64,000 bases of DNA. It comes from Aromatoleum bremense (GTDB lineage: Bacteria > Pseudomonadota > Gammaproteobacteria > Burkholderiales > Rhodocyclaceae). This document shows positions 7,945-19,230 of this stretch, piece by piece. Location of the stretch: positions 744,001 to 808,000 of the forward strand of contig NZ_CP059467.1 of the NCBI RefSeq assembly GCF_017894365.1, read 5' to 3'. Positions within the stretch are counted from its first letter, which is position 1. Every line of letters begins with the position of its first letter. The notes beneath the pieces were generated by a model that was not told where the DNA came from, did no database searches, and saw nothing but the letters and a program-made list of their open reading frames with translations. A program made the position numbers and the translations under genes.

Positions 7945-10845
7945 TCAGACAAGCTGCTCGAGCAGGCGTTTCCCCGCTTCGCGCTGGGCGAGCGAGCCTT
8001 CGCGCAGCACCTCGTCGATCAGTTCGCGCGCGCCTTCCTTGTCGCCCATCTCCTCATAAGCCCGTGCGAGTTCAATCTTGGTATCGACTTCCTGGATCGC
8101 CTCGTCGCTCAACGTTCCGCCCGCCGGTTGCGGAACGTCCAGCAGTTCGTCAAGAGTGATGCTCGACGGGTCCAGCGCCGGGACAACGCCCGAGGAATCC
8201 ATGCTGGCATCGTCGAAGTTGAAATCGAAGTCGAGAAGGTTGCTGTCGAATGTCGTTTCCTCGGGATCCTGAGCGGCAAGACTTGTGTCGCCGGAAGCTT
8301 CACCGGAAATCAGCTTTGTCGCTTCGAGATTGAAATCGGTGGTCCCGGCATCCGGCACCGGTTCCTCGATATCCGGCGGAAGATCGAAGTGGGTGTCCGG
8401 CATCAGCGCCGGCAGGTCCGCGCCGCTGTCGCTGACGAGCGTTGCACTCAGAAGTGCTTCAGCCGCTGACGGACCGCCGGCTTCACCGAGAAAATCAAGA
8501 TTCGGAGCCGGGTCGCTCGGCAACGGGGAGTCGACTGCCGCGCCGGCATCCTGGTCGGCGCTCGCAGGCGCGGCTTCGCCCCCCCACGGGAGGCCGACAT
8601 CCAGGTCGAAATCAAGTGCTGCAGCATCGATCTCCGGCAATGCATCGAAGACGACCGGATCGAGCTCGGTTGCATCCAGTGTGATGTCGCTCGCGTCAGC
8701 GCCCGGTTTGTCACCGGTTTCGCCGGCGGGGATCTCCCACGGATTCTTCAACAGCGCCGATTCGGTTTCGGCGGACAGCGGATCTGCTGGCGAAATATCG
8801 CCCACGTCCTGGGAATAGGTGGTGAAATCCAGGTCCCTGGACTGATCGAAATCCGGGGAGGTGTCGCCGGCTTCCGCCGCCACGGTACCAAGCCCGGCGC
8901 CCACCGCCGCGAAGGGGAGCGTGTCGGTCGCGGTCGCGCCTTGCCGAAGTTCGGTAGCGGCGGTGCGGGAAGCCGCGGTCGATGCGCCGTAGAGCGGATT
9001 GTCCGGATCGATCCTCCGGCCCATCTCCGCCGCTTTCTCCCAGTCCTGCCCCACGCCCCCGGTACGGGAATGAAGTGCCGACGCGGTGGCTTCGAACTGC
9101 TTCAGACTGTTGCGCTGGGCATAAATTTCGAGCAGTTTCAGCGGTATCGCAAGGCGCGAAGTGTCTGCCTTGAGCGCATCGAGGAGTATTTCCTCCGCCT
9201 GGGCATCCCGTCCGTACGCCATATATACATCGGCCTCGGCAACGGGATCGACTCCCTCGTCGGTATCGATTGCGGAGAGGCCGGACTGGCTGAAATCGGT
9301 GTCGAGGATGCTGCCGTCCCCGGTGTTCACGTTCTGCCCGCCGGCCGCGCCGAAGCCGGCGCCCGCAGCGAGTGGCAACTCGCTCATGATTCCCAGCGCG
9401 TCGCGGCTCTCCTGCTCCCCCTTGCGCCGTTCGCGGACCTTGATTCCGGCATAGCCGAGAAGCAGCACGAGAATACCGCCCCCTGCCGCGAGCAGCTTCG
9501 GATCGTCAGCGAGGCCCTGGAGAAAATCGGGTTCGACGACCGGCGCCGCAACTTCCGCCGCCTTTGGTGCCGGAAGCGGCACTTCGGGTTTCGACTCCTC
9601 TGCGAGCGGTCGCGAAGCCTGAGTCTCCACAGCCGGCTGTGGTGCACTTGCGACCCCGGCCGGCGCCGCTGCCGCCGGTTCATTCGCCTGCGACGCACCG
9701 GGACCAGCGCCGTCCGGGGTACTGCCGCCAGCCCGCTGCTGCAGTTCTCCGAGGCCCTCGCTTCGAATTTCCAGCAGTTGCTGCATTTCGCGGATGCTGG
9801 CCTCGAGGGCGGCGAGCCGGCTGTTCGCCTCCTCCAGTGCCTTGTCGCGGGCGACCAGTTCTTCCTCGAGCGACTGAAGCCGGGCAAGACGTGAAGACTC
9901 GACGGCCAGCGCCTGGGCCGCCGCCGGATTCAAGGGAGCGGACACTTTTACCTGATCGCCGCCTACCCCCTGCCCCGCGGGTTCGTCGACTCTTGCCACG
10001 ATCGCGCCGGCGCCAGCCCGAGACGCCGGCGGTTCGCTTGCTGCGGCGCGTGCGGCAACGGTTCCGGCCAACCGTTTTCGATAGGCTTCGAAATCGGCTG
10101 CCTGGGCGACGACTTTCCGGTGCGCCTGGGCTGGTTCCACTGCACTCACGGCCGCCCCCGAGGGAACCTTGAGAATTGCACCGGCCCGCATCCGGTTTAT
10201 GTTCTCGCCCTCGAACGCGTCGGGATTCTCTTGGAATAGTGCAACCAGCATCTGGTCGAGGCTCGCGCCCGGGGGACGATGCGCTTCGGCGATTCCATGC
10301 AGCGTATCGCCGCGCCGTACCTCGTGCCGGGCAGGGGGGGCCGACGTGTCGGAAAGCGGCGGACGTGATGGCGGCGCAGCGCGCTGCGTCCCTGACGGCG
10401 CCGCGACAGTCGGGGCCGCCACCGGCGCCGCCACGACTGCAGGCGGCGTTCCTGCCGGAGCCGGATCGAGCAAGAACGTGTATTCGCGAATGACACGTCC
10501 GGAAGCCCAATCAAGCTCGATAAGTAAATCGACGAACGGGTCACTGAGCGGGCGGTCGCTCGAAATGCGCACCACGGCGCGGTTCCCGCGGCTCTCCACC
10601 GCGAGCTTCAACGCGTTCATGATGGAGGAATATGGCAGGCTCGCTTGCCGAAATGCTTCCGCCGACGCAATCCTGGCGGTCAGCGACTGCATCTCCTGCG
10701 ACGTCGCGTTGAGTTCGACCTCTGCCCTGAGCGGCTGGCCGATGGCACTGAAAACGTTGATCGGACCAAGTCCGGCAGCGTGACTGCCGGAGGGAAGCGT
10801 GGCGATCGCGGCTGCGACCAGGGAAGCCTTGAGCGAGGTCTTCAT
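7945..10845 (-). CDS. fimV: FimV-family pilus assembly / polar hub protein
   Basis: FimV proteins are large inner-membrane proteins that bind peptidoglycan and organise type IV pili and polar signalling. The 966-residue protein has a signal peptide (ending SGSHA) and the FimV N-terminal domain (GLGPINVFSAIGQPLRAEVEL). A LysM domain follows at about residues 174-230 (HEVRRGDTLHGIAE), then a coiled coil near 320-375 and a transmembrane segment at about 455-472. An acidic Asp/Glu-rich cytoplasmic region (about 490-910) leads to a C-terminal FimV/TPR motif (KIELARAYEEMGDKEGAREL). The asd-fimV-truA context is standard for this gene. Acidic regions of this kind vary in length between species. Confidence 0.93.
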   Translation of the reverse strand: MKTSLKASLVAAAIATLPSGSHAAGLGPINVFSAIGQPLRAEVELNATSQEMQSLTARIASAEAFRQASLPYSSIMNALKLAVESRGNRAVVRISSDRPLSDPFVDLLIELDWASGRVIREYTFLLDPAPAGTPPAVVAAPVAAPTVAAPSGTQRAAPPSRPPLSDTSAPPARHEVRRGDTLHGIAEAHRPPGASLDQMLVALFQENPDAFEGENINRMRAGAILKVPSGAAVSAVEPAQAHRKVVAQAADFEAYRKRLAGTVAARAAASEPPASRAGAGAIVARVDEPAGQGVGGDQVKVSAPLNPAAAQALAVESSRLARLQSLEEELVARDKALEEANSRLAALEASIREMQQLLEIRSEGLGELQQRAGGSTPDGAGPGASQANEPAAAAPAGVASAPQPAVETQASRPLAEESKPEVPLPAPKAAEVAAPVVEPDFLQGLADDPKLLAAGGGILVLLLGYAGIKVRERRKGEQESRDALGIMSELPLAAGAGFGAAGGQNVNTGDGSILDTDFSQSGLSAIDTDEGVDPVAEADVYMAYGRDAQAEEILLDALKADTSRLAIPLKLLEIYAQRNSLKQFEATASALHSRTGGVGQDWEKAAEMGRRIDPDNPLYGASTAASRTAATELRQGATATDTLPFAAVGAGLGTVAAEAGDTSPDFDQSRDLDFTTYSQDVGDISPADPLSAETESALLKNPWEIPAGETGDKPGADASDITLDATELDPVVFDALPEIDAAALDFDLDVGLPWGGEAAPASADQDAGAAVDSPLPSDPAPNLDFLGEAGGPSAAEALLSATLVSDSGADLPALMPDTHFDLPPDIEEPVPDAGTTDFNLEATKLISGEASGDTSLAAQDPEETTFDSNLLDFDFNFDDASMDSSGVVPALDPSSITLDELLDVPQPAGGTLSDEAIQEVDTKIELARAYEEMGDKEGARELIDEVLREGSLAQREAGKRLLEQLV

Positions 10846-11080
10846 AGCTGTATATCATCCGCACCCTGCAAGGGCACCAAGCTGCGTGGAAGATGGCGTC
10901 GTGGACGTGAGCGAGCGTTCGCTATGCTTCGCGCAATCTAACATTTTGTTTCAATACTGGCAGCAATTCTCTGAATGCCGAGGCAATTCACCAACGAACG
11001 CCTCCCCGAACAGCGTTCGTGACATGCAGGAGACGAATTGGGCCGGACCCACGTCAGGGCGCGATTCCCGGCCGGCAATT

Positions 11081-12214
11081 TCACTGCGACAGCAGGATTC
11101 GCAGCATGCGCCGCAGGGGCTCGGCTGCGCCCCAGAGAAGCTGGTCGCCGACGGTAAAGGCGCCCAGGTATTCGGGCCCCATTGCCATCTTGTGCAGCCG
11201 CCCCACCGGAACGCTGAGCGTCCCCGTCACCGCGGCTGGCGTCAGTTCCCGTTCGCTGATCTCGCGCTCGTTGGGAACGACCTTCACCCAGTCGTTGGCC
11301 GTGCCGATGATCTCGCCGAGTTCATCCAGCGGCACATCCTTGCGCAACTTGATGGTCAATCCTTGCGAATGACAGCGCATGGCACCGATGCGTACGCACA
11401 GTCCGTCGATCGGCACGCTACCGACGCTGCGGAACGGCGGGTTGCCGAGTATCTTGTTGCATTCCGCCCCGCCCTTCCATTCCTCCTTCGACTGGCCGTT
11501 TTCCACCGGGACGTCGATCCACGGGATCAGGCTGCCCGCCAGCGGCACGCCGCGGAAATTTTTCACCGGAAAATCGGCCGAGCGCATTGTCTCGGCGACT
11601 TTGCGGTCGATGTCGAGGATTGCCGATGCGGGGTCGGCCAGTTCGGCCCGCACCGCGTCGTGCAGCACCCCCATCTGGCTGAGAAGTTCGCGCATGTTCT
11701 GCGCGCCCGCGCCGGACGCGGCCTGATAGGTCATCGCCGAGACCCACTCGACGAGTCCGTGGCGGAACAGTCCCCCGAGGCCCATCAGCATCAGCGACAC
11801 GGTGCAGTTGCCGCCGATCCAGTCGCGGCCGCCCTTCGCGAGCGCATCCTTGATGACGTCGAGGTTGACCGGATCAAGGACGATCACCGCGTTGTCTTCC
11901 ATCCGCAGCGCACTCGCCGCGTCGATCCAGTGGCCCTTCCAGCCGGCCGCCCGCAGCTGCGGATACACGGCTTTCGTGTAGTCGCCGCCCTGGCAGGTGA
12001 TGACGATGTCCATCTGCCGCAGCATGTCGACGTTCATCGCGTCCTGCAGCGCCAGCGGCGCTTCCCGGCCGCCGAAAGCCGGGGCTTTTCCGCCGGCCGC
12101 GGACGTCGAGAAATACACCGGCTCAATATCGGCGAAATCCCCCTCCTCGACCATCCGCTGCATCAGCACGGAACCGACCATGCCCCGCCAACCGACCAGA
12201 CCTACCTTGTTCAT
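11081..12214 (-). CDS. asd: Aspartate-semialdehyde dehydrogenase
   Basis: NADPH-dependent reduction of aspartyl phosphate to aspartate semialdehyde, the branch to lysine/diaminopimelate, threonine and methionine. The 377-residue protein begins [18 protein letters not shown] (nucleotide-binding loop) and has the active-site Cys in [10 protein letters not shown] near residue 135. The ATG at 12214 has GAGG upstream; a GTG three codons earlier is less likely. It follows leuB by 27 bases. The 235 bases between its end and fimV show no convincing terminator. Confidence 0.96.
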   Translation of the reverse strand: MNKVGLVGWRGMVGSVLMQRMVEEGDFADIEPVYFSTSAAGGKAPAFGGREAPLALQDAMNVDMLRQMDIVITCQGGDYTKAVYPQLRAAGWKGHWIDAASALRMEDNAVIVLDPVNLDVIKDALAKGGRDWIGGNCTVSLMLMGLGGLFRHGLVEWVSAMTYQAASGAGAQNMRELLSQMGVLHDAVRAELADPASAILDIDRKVAETMRSADFPVKNFRGVPLAGSLIPWIDVPVENGQSKEEWKGGAECNKILGNPPFRSVGSVPIDGLCVRIGAMRCHSQGLTIKLRKDVPLDELGEIIGTANDWVKVVPNEREISERELTPAAVTGTLSVPVGRLHKMAMGPEYLGAFTVGDQLLWGAAEPLRRMLRILLSQ

Positions 12215-12241
12215 TGCCTTCACCTCGAATTGCCAGAAATC

Positions 12242-13294
12242 TCAGAGTGCCGCCAACACGGCGTCGCCCATTTGCTTCGTACCGACCTTCGTCGTGCCCG
12301 GCTCGAAAATGTCGCCGGTGCGCAGGCCCTGCGCCAGCACCTTCTTCACCGCATTCTCGATGCGGAGCGCCGCATTTTCCTGATTGAACGTGTAGCGCAG
12401 CATCATCGCCACGGAAAGGATCGTCGCCAGCGGATTGGCAATGCCCTGGCCGGCGATGTCGGGCGCAGAACCGTGCGACGGCTCGTACAACCCCTTGTTG
12501 TTCGCGTCCAGCGAGGCCGACGGCAGCATGCCGATCGAGCCGGTGAGCATCGAGGCCTCGTCGGAGAGGATGTCGCCGAACATGTTGCCGGTGACCATCA
12601 CGTCGAACTGCTTCGGCGCGCGCACGAGCTGCATTGCGGCGTTGTCGACCAGCATGTGGCTGAGTTCGACGTCCGGATACTCGGCGGCCAGCTCGATCAT
12701 CACGTCGCGCCACAGCTGCGTCGTCTCGAGCACGTTCATCTTGTCCACCGAGCACAGCCGCTTGTTGCGCTTGCGTGCGGCCTCGAACGCGACGCGGCCG
12801 ATGCGGCGGATCTCGGACTCGGTGTAATGCATCGTGTTGAAACCGAAACGCTCGCCGTCACGAATCTCTAGCCCACGCGGCTGGCCGAAATAGATGTCGC
12901 CGGTGAGTTCGCGCACGATCAGGATGTCCAGCCCTGCCACCACCTCGGGCTTCAGCGACGACGCATTCGCGAGTTCGGGGTACAGGATCGCCGGACGCAG
13001 GTTCGCGAACAGGCCGAGATCCTTGCGGATGCCCAGCAGGCCGCGTTCCGGGCGCTGTTCGCGCGGCAACGTGTCCCACTTCGGTCCGCCGACCGCGCCG
13101 AGCAGCACCGCGTCCGCCTCGCGCGCGAGCTTGCGCGTCGCCTCCGGATACGGATCGCCGGTCGCATCGACCGCTGCGCCGCCCAGCAGGGCCTCTTCCA
13201 TCTCAAACTTCAGGTCCAGCGCCTCGATCACGCGCACCGCCTCGGCCGTGATCTCCGGCCCGATACCGTCACCCGGCAGAATGCAAATCTTCAT
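12242..13294 (-). CDS. leuB: 3-isopropylmalate dehydrogenase
   Basis: Oxidises and decarboxylates 3-isopropylmalate to 2-oxoisocaproate with NAD in leucine synthesis. The 350-residue protein starts [15 protein letters not shown], and has the substrate-binding [14 protein letters not shown] and the metal-site region with [16 protein letters not shown] at 13294 has AGGAG ten bases upstream and is preferred to a TTG two codons earlier. It lies between leuD and asd on the same strand. Confidence 0.97.
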   Translation of the reverse strand: MKICILPGDGIGPEITAEAVRVIEALDLKFEMEEALLGGAAVDATGDPYPEATRKLAREADAVLLGAVGGPKWDTLPREQRPERGLLGIRKDLGLFANLRPAILYPELANASSLKPEVVAGLDILIVRELTGDIYFGQPRGLEIRDGERFGFNTMHYTESEIRRIGRVAFEAARKRNKRLCSVDKMNVLETTQLWRDVMIELAAEYPDVELSHMLVDNAAMQLVRAPKQFDVMVTGNMFGDILSDEASMLTGSIGMLPSASLDANNKGLYEPSHGSAPDIAGQGIANPLATILSVAMMLRYTFNQENAALRIENAVKKVLAQGLRTGDIFEPGTTKVGTKQMGDAVLAAL

Positions 13295-13330
13295 CGGCAA
13301 ACGTCTCCTGCTATGCCCGGCCGGTCCGGC

Positions 13331-13972
13331 TCAGGCGACAAAATAATAAGGATGGTCGGCGCGGCGCTTCTCTTCGAAGGTGCGAATCCTGTCCGCATGC
13401 CGCAGCGTCAGGCCGATGTCGTCCCAGCCGTTGAGCAGGCATTCCTTGCGGAACGGATCGACCTCGAACGCGATCGTCTTGCCGTCGGGACGCGTGATCG
13501 TCTGCGCGGCGAGATCGACCTTGAGCCGATATCCGTCGGTGGCCTCGCACTGCCGGAACAACTCATCGACTTCCTGTGCAGGCAGCACGATCGGCAGCAG
13601 ACCGTTCTTGAAGCAGTTATTGAAGAATATGTCGGCGAAGCTCGGGCCGATCAACACCCGGAAGCCGTAGTCTTCGAGCGCCCAGGGGGCATGCTCGCGC
13701 GAACTGCCGCAGCCGAAGTTGTCGCGCGTCAGCAGTATCTGCGCCCCTTCGTAGCGGGGCTGGTTCAGCACGAAGTCCTGGTTTTTCGACCGGTTCGCAC
13801 AATCCTGGCCGGGTTCTCCGTGGTCCGTATAGCGCCATTCGTCGAACAGGTTCGGACCGAAGCCGCTGCGCTTGATCGACTTCAGGAACTGCTTCGGGAT
13901 GATCGCGTCGGTGTCGACGTTCGCGCGATCGAGCGGGGCAACCCGCCCGTTGAGTTCGGTAAACGACTTCAT
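13331..13972 (-). CDS. leuD: 3-isopropylmalate dehydratase small subunit
   Basis: Small subunit of isopropylmalate isomerase, which partners LeuC to interconvert 2- and 3-isopropylmalate. The 213-residue swivel-domain protein starts [20 protein letters not shown] and carries the conserved [15 protein letters not shown]. The open frame continues upstream, but homology begins at this ATG, 67 bases after the leuC stop. Confidence 0.97.
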   Translation of the reverse strand: MKSFTELNGRVAPLDRANVDTDAIIPKQFLKSIKRSGFGPNLFDEWRYTDHGEPGQDCANRSKNQDFVLNQPRYEGAQILLTRDNFGCGSSREHAPWALEDYGFRVLIGPSFADIFFNNCFKNGLLPIVLPAQEVDELFRQCEATDGYRLKVDLAAQTITRPDGKTIAFEVDPFRKECLLNGWDDIGLTLRHADRIRTFEEKRRADHPYYFVA

Positions 13973-14039
13973 GATCTCACCACCTCTGGATGGCCTCGCC
14001 ATCCTTTCGAAATATTCATACCCTGCGCCGCGGCAACGA

Positions 14040-15449
14040 TCACGCAAGTTCGCGCACGTCGATGAAATGGCCGGTGACCGCTGCCGCAGCAGCCATCGCC
14101 GGGCTGACGAGATGCGTCCGGCCGCCGGCGCCCTGCCGGCCCTCGAAGTTGCGGTTCGACGTCGAGGCGCAGTGTTCGCCGGGCTCGAGCCGGTCGGCAT
14201 TCATCGCGAGGCACATCGAACACCCCGGCTCGCGCCACTCGAATCCGGCTGCGAGGAATACCTCGTGCAATCCCTCGGCCTCGGCCTGACGCTTGACCAG
14301 ACCCGAACCGGGAACGACCAGCACGCGCTTGACGCTCGGCGCCTTGCTGCGCCCCTTCGCGACCGACGCGGCCTCACGCAGGTCCTCGATGCGGGAATTG
14401 GTGCAGGAACCGATGAACACCTGATCGACCGGAATCTCGCTGATCGGCGTGTTCGGCGCGAGGCCCATGTATTTCAGCGCACGCTCGATCCCCTCGCGCC
14501 TGACCGGATCGTCGACGCTGGCCGGATCGGGCACGCGCCCCGAAACCGTCTCGACCATCTCCGGGGAAGTCCCCCACGTGACTTGCGGCTGGATCTGCGC
14601 GGCGTCGAGTTCGACGATCTTGTCGAATTTCGCGCCATCGTCCGTTTTCAGCGTGCGCCAGTAATCCACCGCCTGATCCCACGCCTCCCCTTTCGGCGCC
14701 AGCGGCTTGTCGCGCAGGTAGTCGATCGTGGTCTGGTCGACCGCGACCAGACCGGCGCGCGCGCCCGCTTCGATTGCCATGTTGCAGATCGTCATCCGGC
14801 CTTCCATCGACAGCGCGCGGATCGCGCTGCCGCCGAACTCGATCGCGTAGCCGGTTCCGCCCGCGGTACCGATGCGGCCGATGATCGCCAGCGCGATGTC
14901 TTTGGCCGATACGCCGCGGCCCAGTTCGCCGTCCACCCGGACCAGCATCGTCTTCGAACGCTTCTGCAACAGGCACTGGGTCGCGAGCACATGCTCGACT
15001 TCCGAGGTCCCGATGCCGTGGGCGAGACAGGCGAATGCACCGTGCGTCGACGTGTGGGAGTCGCCGCACACGACCGTCATACCGGGGAGCGTCGCGCCGT
15101 TCTCGGGCCCGATCACATGGACGATGCCCTGGTGCGCGTCCCTGAAAGGAAAATAGGCCAGCGCACCCACCTCGCGGATGTTCGCGTCCAGCGTTTCGAC
15201 CTGTTGACGCGAGACGGGATCGAGAATGCCCCGTTCCCAGTGGTCGGTCGGTGTGTTGTGGTCGGCCGTCGCGACGATCGAGCTGACGCGCCACGGCTTG
15301 CGCCCGGCAAGCTTCAGGCCTTCGAAGGCCTGCGGGCTGGTCACCTCGTGGATCAGATGGCGATCGATATAGATCAGCGCCGTGCCGTCCGCCTCCTGGT
15401 GAACGACGTGACTGGACCAGAGCTTTTCGTACAGCGTTTGGGCTTCCAT
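14040..15449 (-). CDS. leuC: 3-isopropylmalate dehydratase large subunit
   Basis: Aconitase-family large subunit that binds the [4Fe-4S] cluster for isopropylmalate isomerisation. The 469-residue protein begins [19 protein letters not shown] and has [13 protein letters not shown], the cluster cysteines in [13 protein letters not shown] and [10 protein letters not shown], and [10 protein letters not shown]. An in-frame ATG at 15458 is an alternative start. leuC-leuD-leuB-asd form one run; no leucine leader peptide was recognised upstream. Confidence 0.97.
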   Translation of the reverse strand: MEAQTLYEKLWSSHVVHQEADGTALIYIDRHLIHEVTSPQAFEGLKLAGRKPWRVSSIVATADHNTPTDHWERGILDPVSRQQVETLDANIREVGALAYFPFRDAHQGIVHVIGPENGATLPGMTVVCGDSHTSTHGAFACLAHGIGTSEVEHVLATQCLLQKRSKTMLVRVDGELGRGVSAKDIALAIIGRIGTAGGTGYAIEFGGSAIRALSMEGRMTICNMAIEAGARAGLVAVDQTTIDYLRDKPLAPKGEAWDQAVDYWRTLKTDDGAKFDKIVELDAAQIQPQVTWGTSPEMVETVSGRVPDPASVDDPVRREGIERALKYMGLAPNTPISEIPVDQVFIGSCTNSRIEDLREAASVAKGRSKAPSVKRVLVVPGSGLVKRQAEAEGLHEVFLAAGFEWREPGCSMCLAMNADRLEPGEHCASTSNRNFEGRQGAGGRTHLVSPAMAAAAAVTGHFIDVRELA

Positions 15450-15531
15450 CCCATGCATTCCGTGGAAAGAAAAGGGATTGATTATTTCACAGGGGAGACA
15501 GCGTGAATAGCCGCGGTCCGAAAGGCCTTCC

Positions 15532-16347
15532 TCATCGTTTGGCCGCCTCGTACAGCGGCATCACCCGCGCTGCGTATTCGGCCAGATCCTTCTGGCGGTT
15601 GGCGTGGGCGGGGTGAGTCGACAGCCATTGCGGGGGCGAACCGCTCGCGCGCGACGCCATTTTGTCCCACAGGCGCACCGCCGCGCGCGGATCATAGCCG
15701 GCCCGCGCCGCGAGTTCGACGCCGATACGATCCGCCTCGACTTCGTGCAGGCGCGAATTGGGCAACTCGAAGGTCACCTTGGCCACCATGCCCATCAGGT
15801 CCTGTCCGACCTCGCCGACGCCCAGCAAGGCTCCCGCGACGGAAATACCCAGACCGGTCGCCATCGCTTTCGAAACCTGCTCGCGCGAATGCTCGCGCAG
15901 CGCGTGCGCGATCTCGTGCCCCATCACCGCCGCGATTTCATCGTCGCTCAGCTGAAGCTGCTCGATCAGTCCCGAGTAGATCGCCATTTTGCCTCCGGCC
16001 ATGCACCATGCATTGAGCTGGTCGGAGTTGAGCACATTGACCTCCCACTCCCAGTCGCCGGTATCCGGACGAAATGCCGTCGCCTGCGAAATCAGCCGGC
16101 TGGCGATCGCACGGACTCTCGCCACCTGCCGCGGATCGCGATTGAGCGCGTTGTTCTTGCGCGCCTCGGCCAGCACCTCGGCGTATTGCTTGCTCGACGC
16201 CTGTTCGACCTCCTCGGCCGAGACCATCATCATCTGCCCGCGCTCCACGCCCACCGTCCCGCCGCGCGTGGTTTGCACCGTCTGACATCCGACCGCGATA
16301 AAGCCGGCGATCAGTGCCGCGATGCAATGCCTCAATCCGTTTTTCAC
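15532..16347 (-). CDS. M48-family metalloprotease, predicted lipoprotein
   Basis: Predicted periplasmic zinc protease of the LoiP/YcaL type, possibly in envelope protein quality control. The 271-residue protein begins with a signal peptide ending in a lipobox-like IAVGC near residue 20. It has the zinc motif HEIAH (about 140) and the third ligand in [10 protein letters not shown]. It starts with GTG at 16347, overlapping the stop of the MFS gene (GTGA). The frame is open upstream, but that region lies over the MFS gene and is not coding in this frame. Confidence 0.88.
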   Translation of the reverse strand: MKNGLRHCIAALIAGFIAVGCQTVQTTRGGTVGVERGQMMMVSAEEVEQASSKQYAEVLAEARKNNALNRDPRQVARVRAIASRLISQATAFRPDTGDWEWEVNVLNSDQLNAWCMAGGKMAIYSGLIEQLQLSDDEIAAVMGHEIAHALREHSREQVSKAMATGLGISVAGALLGVGEVGQDLMGMVAKVTFELPNSRLHEVEADRIGVELAARAGYDPRAAVRLWDKMASRASGSPPQWLSTHPAHANRQKDLAEYAARVMPLYEAAKR

Positions 16348-17504
16348 GCTGCCTCTCCTTTGCTCGTTTCCAGCTTCGGGCGCCACCCGCGCAGCAACCA
16401 CAGCAGGCCGCCCAGGGCAAAACCGGAGCCGAAAGTATAGGTCCAGGCCGGCCCGATCGTTTCCCACGTAAAACCGCTCAGCAGCCCGCCGAGCATGCCG
16501 CCGGCACCGAAGGAAATGCTCCCATACAACGCCTGCCCTCTCGATTGGAGCTTGCCGGGAAACCAGAGGTTCACTGTCGCGATGGCTGCGGCATGATAGG
16601 CGCCGAAGGTCGCGCCGTGGAGCAGCTGCGCGAGCACGAGGACGCCCAGCGACTCGACTCCCCAGCCGATCAGTGCGAAGCGCAGCACCGCGCAGGCGAA
16701 AGCGAAAATCAGGATGGTGCGCATCGAAAACGACCGGGTGATGCGGGGCATCAGCATGAACACCCCGATCTCGGCGAGCACGCCGAGCGTCCACATCCAG
16801 CCGACGAGGGCCTTGCTGTAGCCGTGATCAACGAGATAGATCGAATAGAACACATACAGCGCGCCATGTGCCGCCGACATGAAGAAGCAGGCGCCGAAAA
16901 GAGCCTGCACTTCGGGCCGGCGCAGCGTGTCACACAAGCGCGCGGTCTCGCAGTGCGGCGCCGGAACGCGGGCTTCGGGCAGCGTGAGCGCGCACAGCGC
17001 GATGCCGCCCAGCACCAGCGCGGTCATCCACAGCACCGAACCGAGCGGCAGGAAATCCAGCAGGTAACCGATACCGAGCACCGCGACGATGAAACCGATC
17101 GATCCCCACACCCTGACGCTGCTGTAACGGCTTGCCTGCGGTCCGAGATGCGCAAACGTCAGGCTCTCGACCAACGGCAGGGCCGCGCTCCAGAAGAAAG
17201 CCATCAACGCCATCGCGATGAACAGCCCGTCGAAACGCGTCGTCACGAAGAAGACGCAGAATCCGGCAAGGCTGGCGATCGCCGACAGCCTGATGATGAA
17301 CAGGCGTCGCCCCGGATGCTCGGCGAGCCAGCCCCATACATTGGGTGCGATCACGCGCATCACCTGCATCAGCGACATCAGGATCGCGATATCGGTTGCA
17401 GAGAGCGAGATCGACTGGAGATAGAGCGTGAAGTACGGCGAAAAGGCGCCGACGAACGCAAAATAAAAAAAGTAGTAGGCGGACAGGCGCCAGTACGGCA
17501 ACAC
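16344..17504 (-). CDS. MFS transporter, HcaT/LacY-like (MFS_1_like)
   Basis: A 386-residue polytopic protein with about twelve hydrophobic segments. The N-terminus (YWRLSAYYFFYFAFVGAFSPYF) and the middle loop place it with the 3-phenylpropionate-permease-like MFS group rather than with drug-efflux families. The substrate cannot be read from sequence. It lies 78 bases downstream of aroC and overlaps the M48 protease gene by a GTGA junction, so these genes may be co-transcribed. Confidence 0.82.
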   Translation of the reverse strand: MLPYWRLSAYYFFYFAFVGAFSPYFTLYLQSISLSATDIAILMSLMQVMRVIAPNVWGWLAEHPGRRLFIIRLSAIASLAGFCVFFVTTRFDGLFIAMALMAFFWSAALPLVESLTFAHLGPQASRYSSVRVWGSIGFIVAVLGIGYLLDFLPLGSVLWMTALVLGGIALCALTLPEARVPAPHCETARLCDTLRRPEVQALFGACFFMSAAHGALYVFYSIYLVDHGYSKALVGWMWTLGVLAEIGVFMLMPRITRSFSMRTILIFAFACAVLRFALIGWGVESLGVLVLAQLLHGATFGAYHAAAIATVNLWFPGKLQSRGQALYGSISFGAGGMLGGLLSGFTWETIGPAWTYTFGSGFALGGLLWLLRGWRPKLETSKGEAA

Positions 17505-17581
17505 GGATGCGCCCTAGCTCCGGCGCCGGGCGGCAGACAGTGCCTGACGCACAGCCGGCGCGCGAACGAACGGCAAACCCG

Positions 17582-18715
17582 TCAGCGCGGGGGCGCGGGA
17601 ACGTGCTGCACGCCGGAGGGCGCGAGCCGGGCGAGCTTCGGCGTCGCGCAGGAAACGTCGCCGCACTGAGCGCGATGACGCAACGCGTGGTCCATCAACA
17701 CGATCGCGAGCATCGCTTCCGCGATCGGGGTCGCGCGGATGCCGACACACGGGTCGTGACGACCATGGGTGTTGATGATCACCGCGTCGCCCTGCTTGTC
17801 TATGGAGCGGCGATCGAGCCGAATGCTCGAGGTCGGCTTCACGGCCATACTCACGAGAATGTCCTGCCCCGTCGAAATGCCGCCCAGGACTCCGCCGGCA
17901 TTGTTCGAGAGGAAGCCTTCGGGTGTCATTTCGTCGGAATGTTCGGTGCCGCGCTGCGCAACGCAGGAAAAACCGGCGCCGATCTCGACGCCCTTCACCG
18001 CGTTGATGCCCATCATCGCGTAGGCGATATCCGCATCGAGCCGGTCATAGACTGGCTCCCCCCAGCCCACCGGCACGCCGCTGGCCACGACATCGATACG
18101 TGCGCCGACCGAGTCGCCGGACTTGCGCAGTTCGTCCATGTAGTCTTCGAGCGCCGGCACGACAGCGGCGTTGGGTGCGAAGAACGGGTTGCGCCCGACT
18201 TCATCCCAGTCCACAAACGGGATCTCGATCGGTCCGAGCTGCGACATGAAGCCGCGGATGACGACTCCGTGCTGCTGATTCAGCCATTTGCGTGCGATCG
18301 CACCCGCCGCCACGCGCACCGCCGTCTCGCGCGCCGAGGAACGGCCGCCGCCGCGGTGATCGCGAATCCCGTATTTCTGCCAGTACGCATAATCAGCATG
18401 GCCGGGGCGAAACGTCTCGGCGATGTTGCCGTAATCACGTGAGCGCTGGTCCTGGTTGCGAATCAGCAGCGCAATCGGGGTGCCGGTCGTAACCCCCTCG
18501 AACACGCCCGAAAGAATCTCCACTTCGTCCGGTTCGCGCCGCTGCGTGACATGCCTCGACGTGCCGGGTTTGCGCCGATCGAGCTCGACCTGGATCTCCT
18601 CCGTCGAAAGCGCCATGCCCGGCGGGCACCCGTCGACGACACAGCCGATCGCCGGACCGTGGGATTCACCGAAGGAAGTGACGCAAAAGAGTTTGCCTAC
18701 GCTATTGCCGGACAT
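17582..18715 (-). CDS. aroC: Chorismate synthase
   Basis: Last step of the shikimate pathway: converts EPSP to chorismate with reduced FMN as a catalytic cofactor. The 377-residue protein starts [20 protein letters not shown] and has [20 protein letters not shown] and the RPGHADY motif. Codons upstream of ATG 18715 are not conserved. A strong hairpin at 18768-18792 separates it from ilvN, so aroC may have its own promoter between the two. Confidence 0.97.
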   Translation of the reverse strand: MSGNSVGKLFCVTSFGESHGPAIGCVVDGCPPGMALSTEEIQVELDRRKPGTSRHVTQRREPDEVEILSGVFEGVTTGTPIALLIRNQDQRSRDYGNIAETFRPGHADYAYWQKYGIRDHRGGGRSSARETAVRVAAGAIARKWLNQQHGVVIRGFMSQLGPIEIPFVDWDEVGRNPFFAPNAAVVPALEDYMDELRKSGDSVGARIDVVASGVPVGWGEPVYDRLDADIAYAMMGINAVKGVEIGAGFSCVAQRGTEHSDEMTPEGFLSNNAGGVLGGISTGQDILVSMAVKPTSSIRLDRRSIDKQGDAVIINTHGRHDPCVGIRATPIAEAMLAIVLMDHALRHRAQCGDVSCATPKLARLAPSGVQHVPAPPR

Positions 18716-18767
18716 CGAATCTCGATTTGAAACGAGGGGTGGAAACCCGACGAGTGTAGCACAGCGA

Positions 18768-18792
18768 CCCAAGACCCCACCGGGGTCTTGGG
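18768..18792 (-). terminator. Perfect 11-bp hairpin between ilvN and aroC
   Basis: CCCAAGACCCC (18768-18778), a three-base loop and GGGGTCTTGGG (18782-18792) form a perfect GC-rich hairpin 123 bases after the ilvN stop. No T-run follows on either strand, so it may be a Rho-assisted terminator or an RNA-stabilising 3' end rather than an intrinsic terminator. Confidence 0.45.
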
Positions 18793-18914
18793 CAAGCCGC
18801 TTACCCTCATCCGAGGCCCGTTCGCGCCATCTGTCCGGCGCTCGTCAAGAAAACGTTTTGCAAACTATAGTTTCCTTTGCGAACGCCTTCCACCGCTTGC
18901 GGGGGATGGGATGC

Positions 18915-19229
18915 TCAGTAGAAAAATTTCTCCAGCCGTTCGAATACTTCATGCTCCGCCCCGTGCCGGCGCACCGACAATACATCGACGAGCTTCTCCA
19001 CCTGCAGCACCATCTGCTCCAGCCGTTGGTCCTCGAACACCAGCAGCCAGATGCGGCTGCGGCGCGGGTCAGACATCGGCATGCACAAGATGCCTTCGAC
19101 ATTGAACGCGCGACGGGCGAACAGATTGCAGATGTGGCTCATCACACCGGGGTGATTGTTGACCTCAAGTTCCAGCACGACTTTGGCGAAACCGGATTGC
19201 TGCAAGGGTTCGGCAACTTGTTCGATCAT
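18915..19229 (-). CDS. ilvN: Acetolactate synthase small (regulatory) subunit, IlvN type
   Basis: ACT-domain subunit that activates IlvB and gives valine feedback control. It has only 104 residues, so it resembles the short IlvN type (single ACT domain, FAKVVLELEVNNHPGVMSHI) rather than the longer IlvH type of about 160 residues common in betaproteobacteria. It starts one base after the ilvB stop (19231), with its ATG at 19229, so the two are clearly coupled. ilvC, which often follows, is absent here. Confidence 0.9.
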   Translation of the reverse strand: MIEQVAEPLQQSGFAKVVLELEVNNHPGVMSHICNLFARRAFNVEGILCMPMSDPRRSRIWLLVFEDQRLEQMVLQVEKLVDVLSVRRHGAEHEVFERLEKFFY

Positions 19230-19230
19230 G

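Noticed and set aside
10799-12871. A 690-codon plus-strand open frame across asd and leuB
   Set aside because: Antisense to two conserved genes on the other strand and has no family signature.
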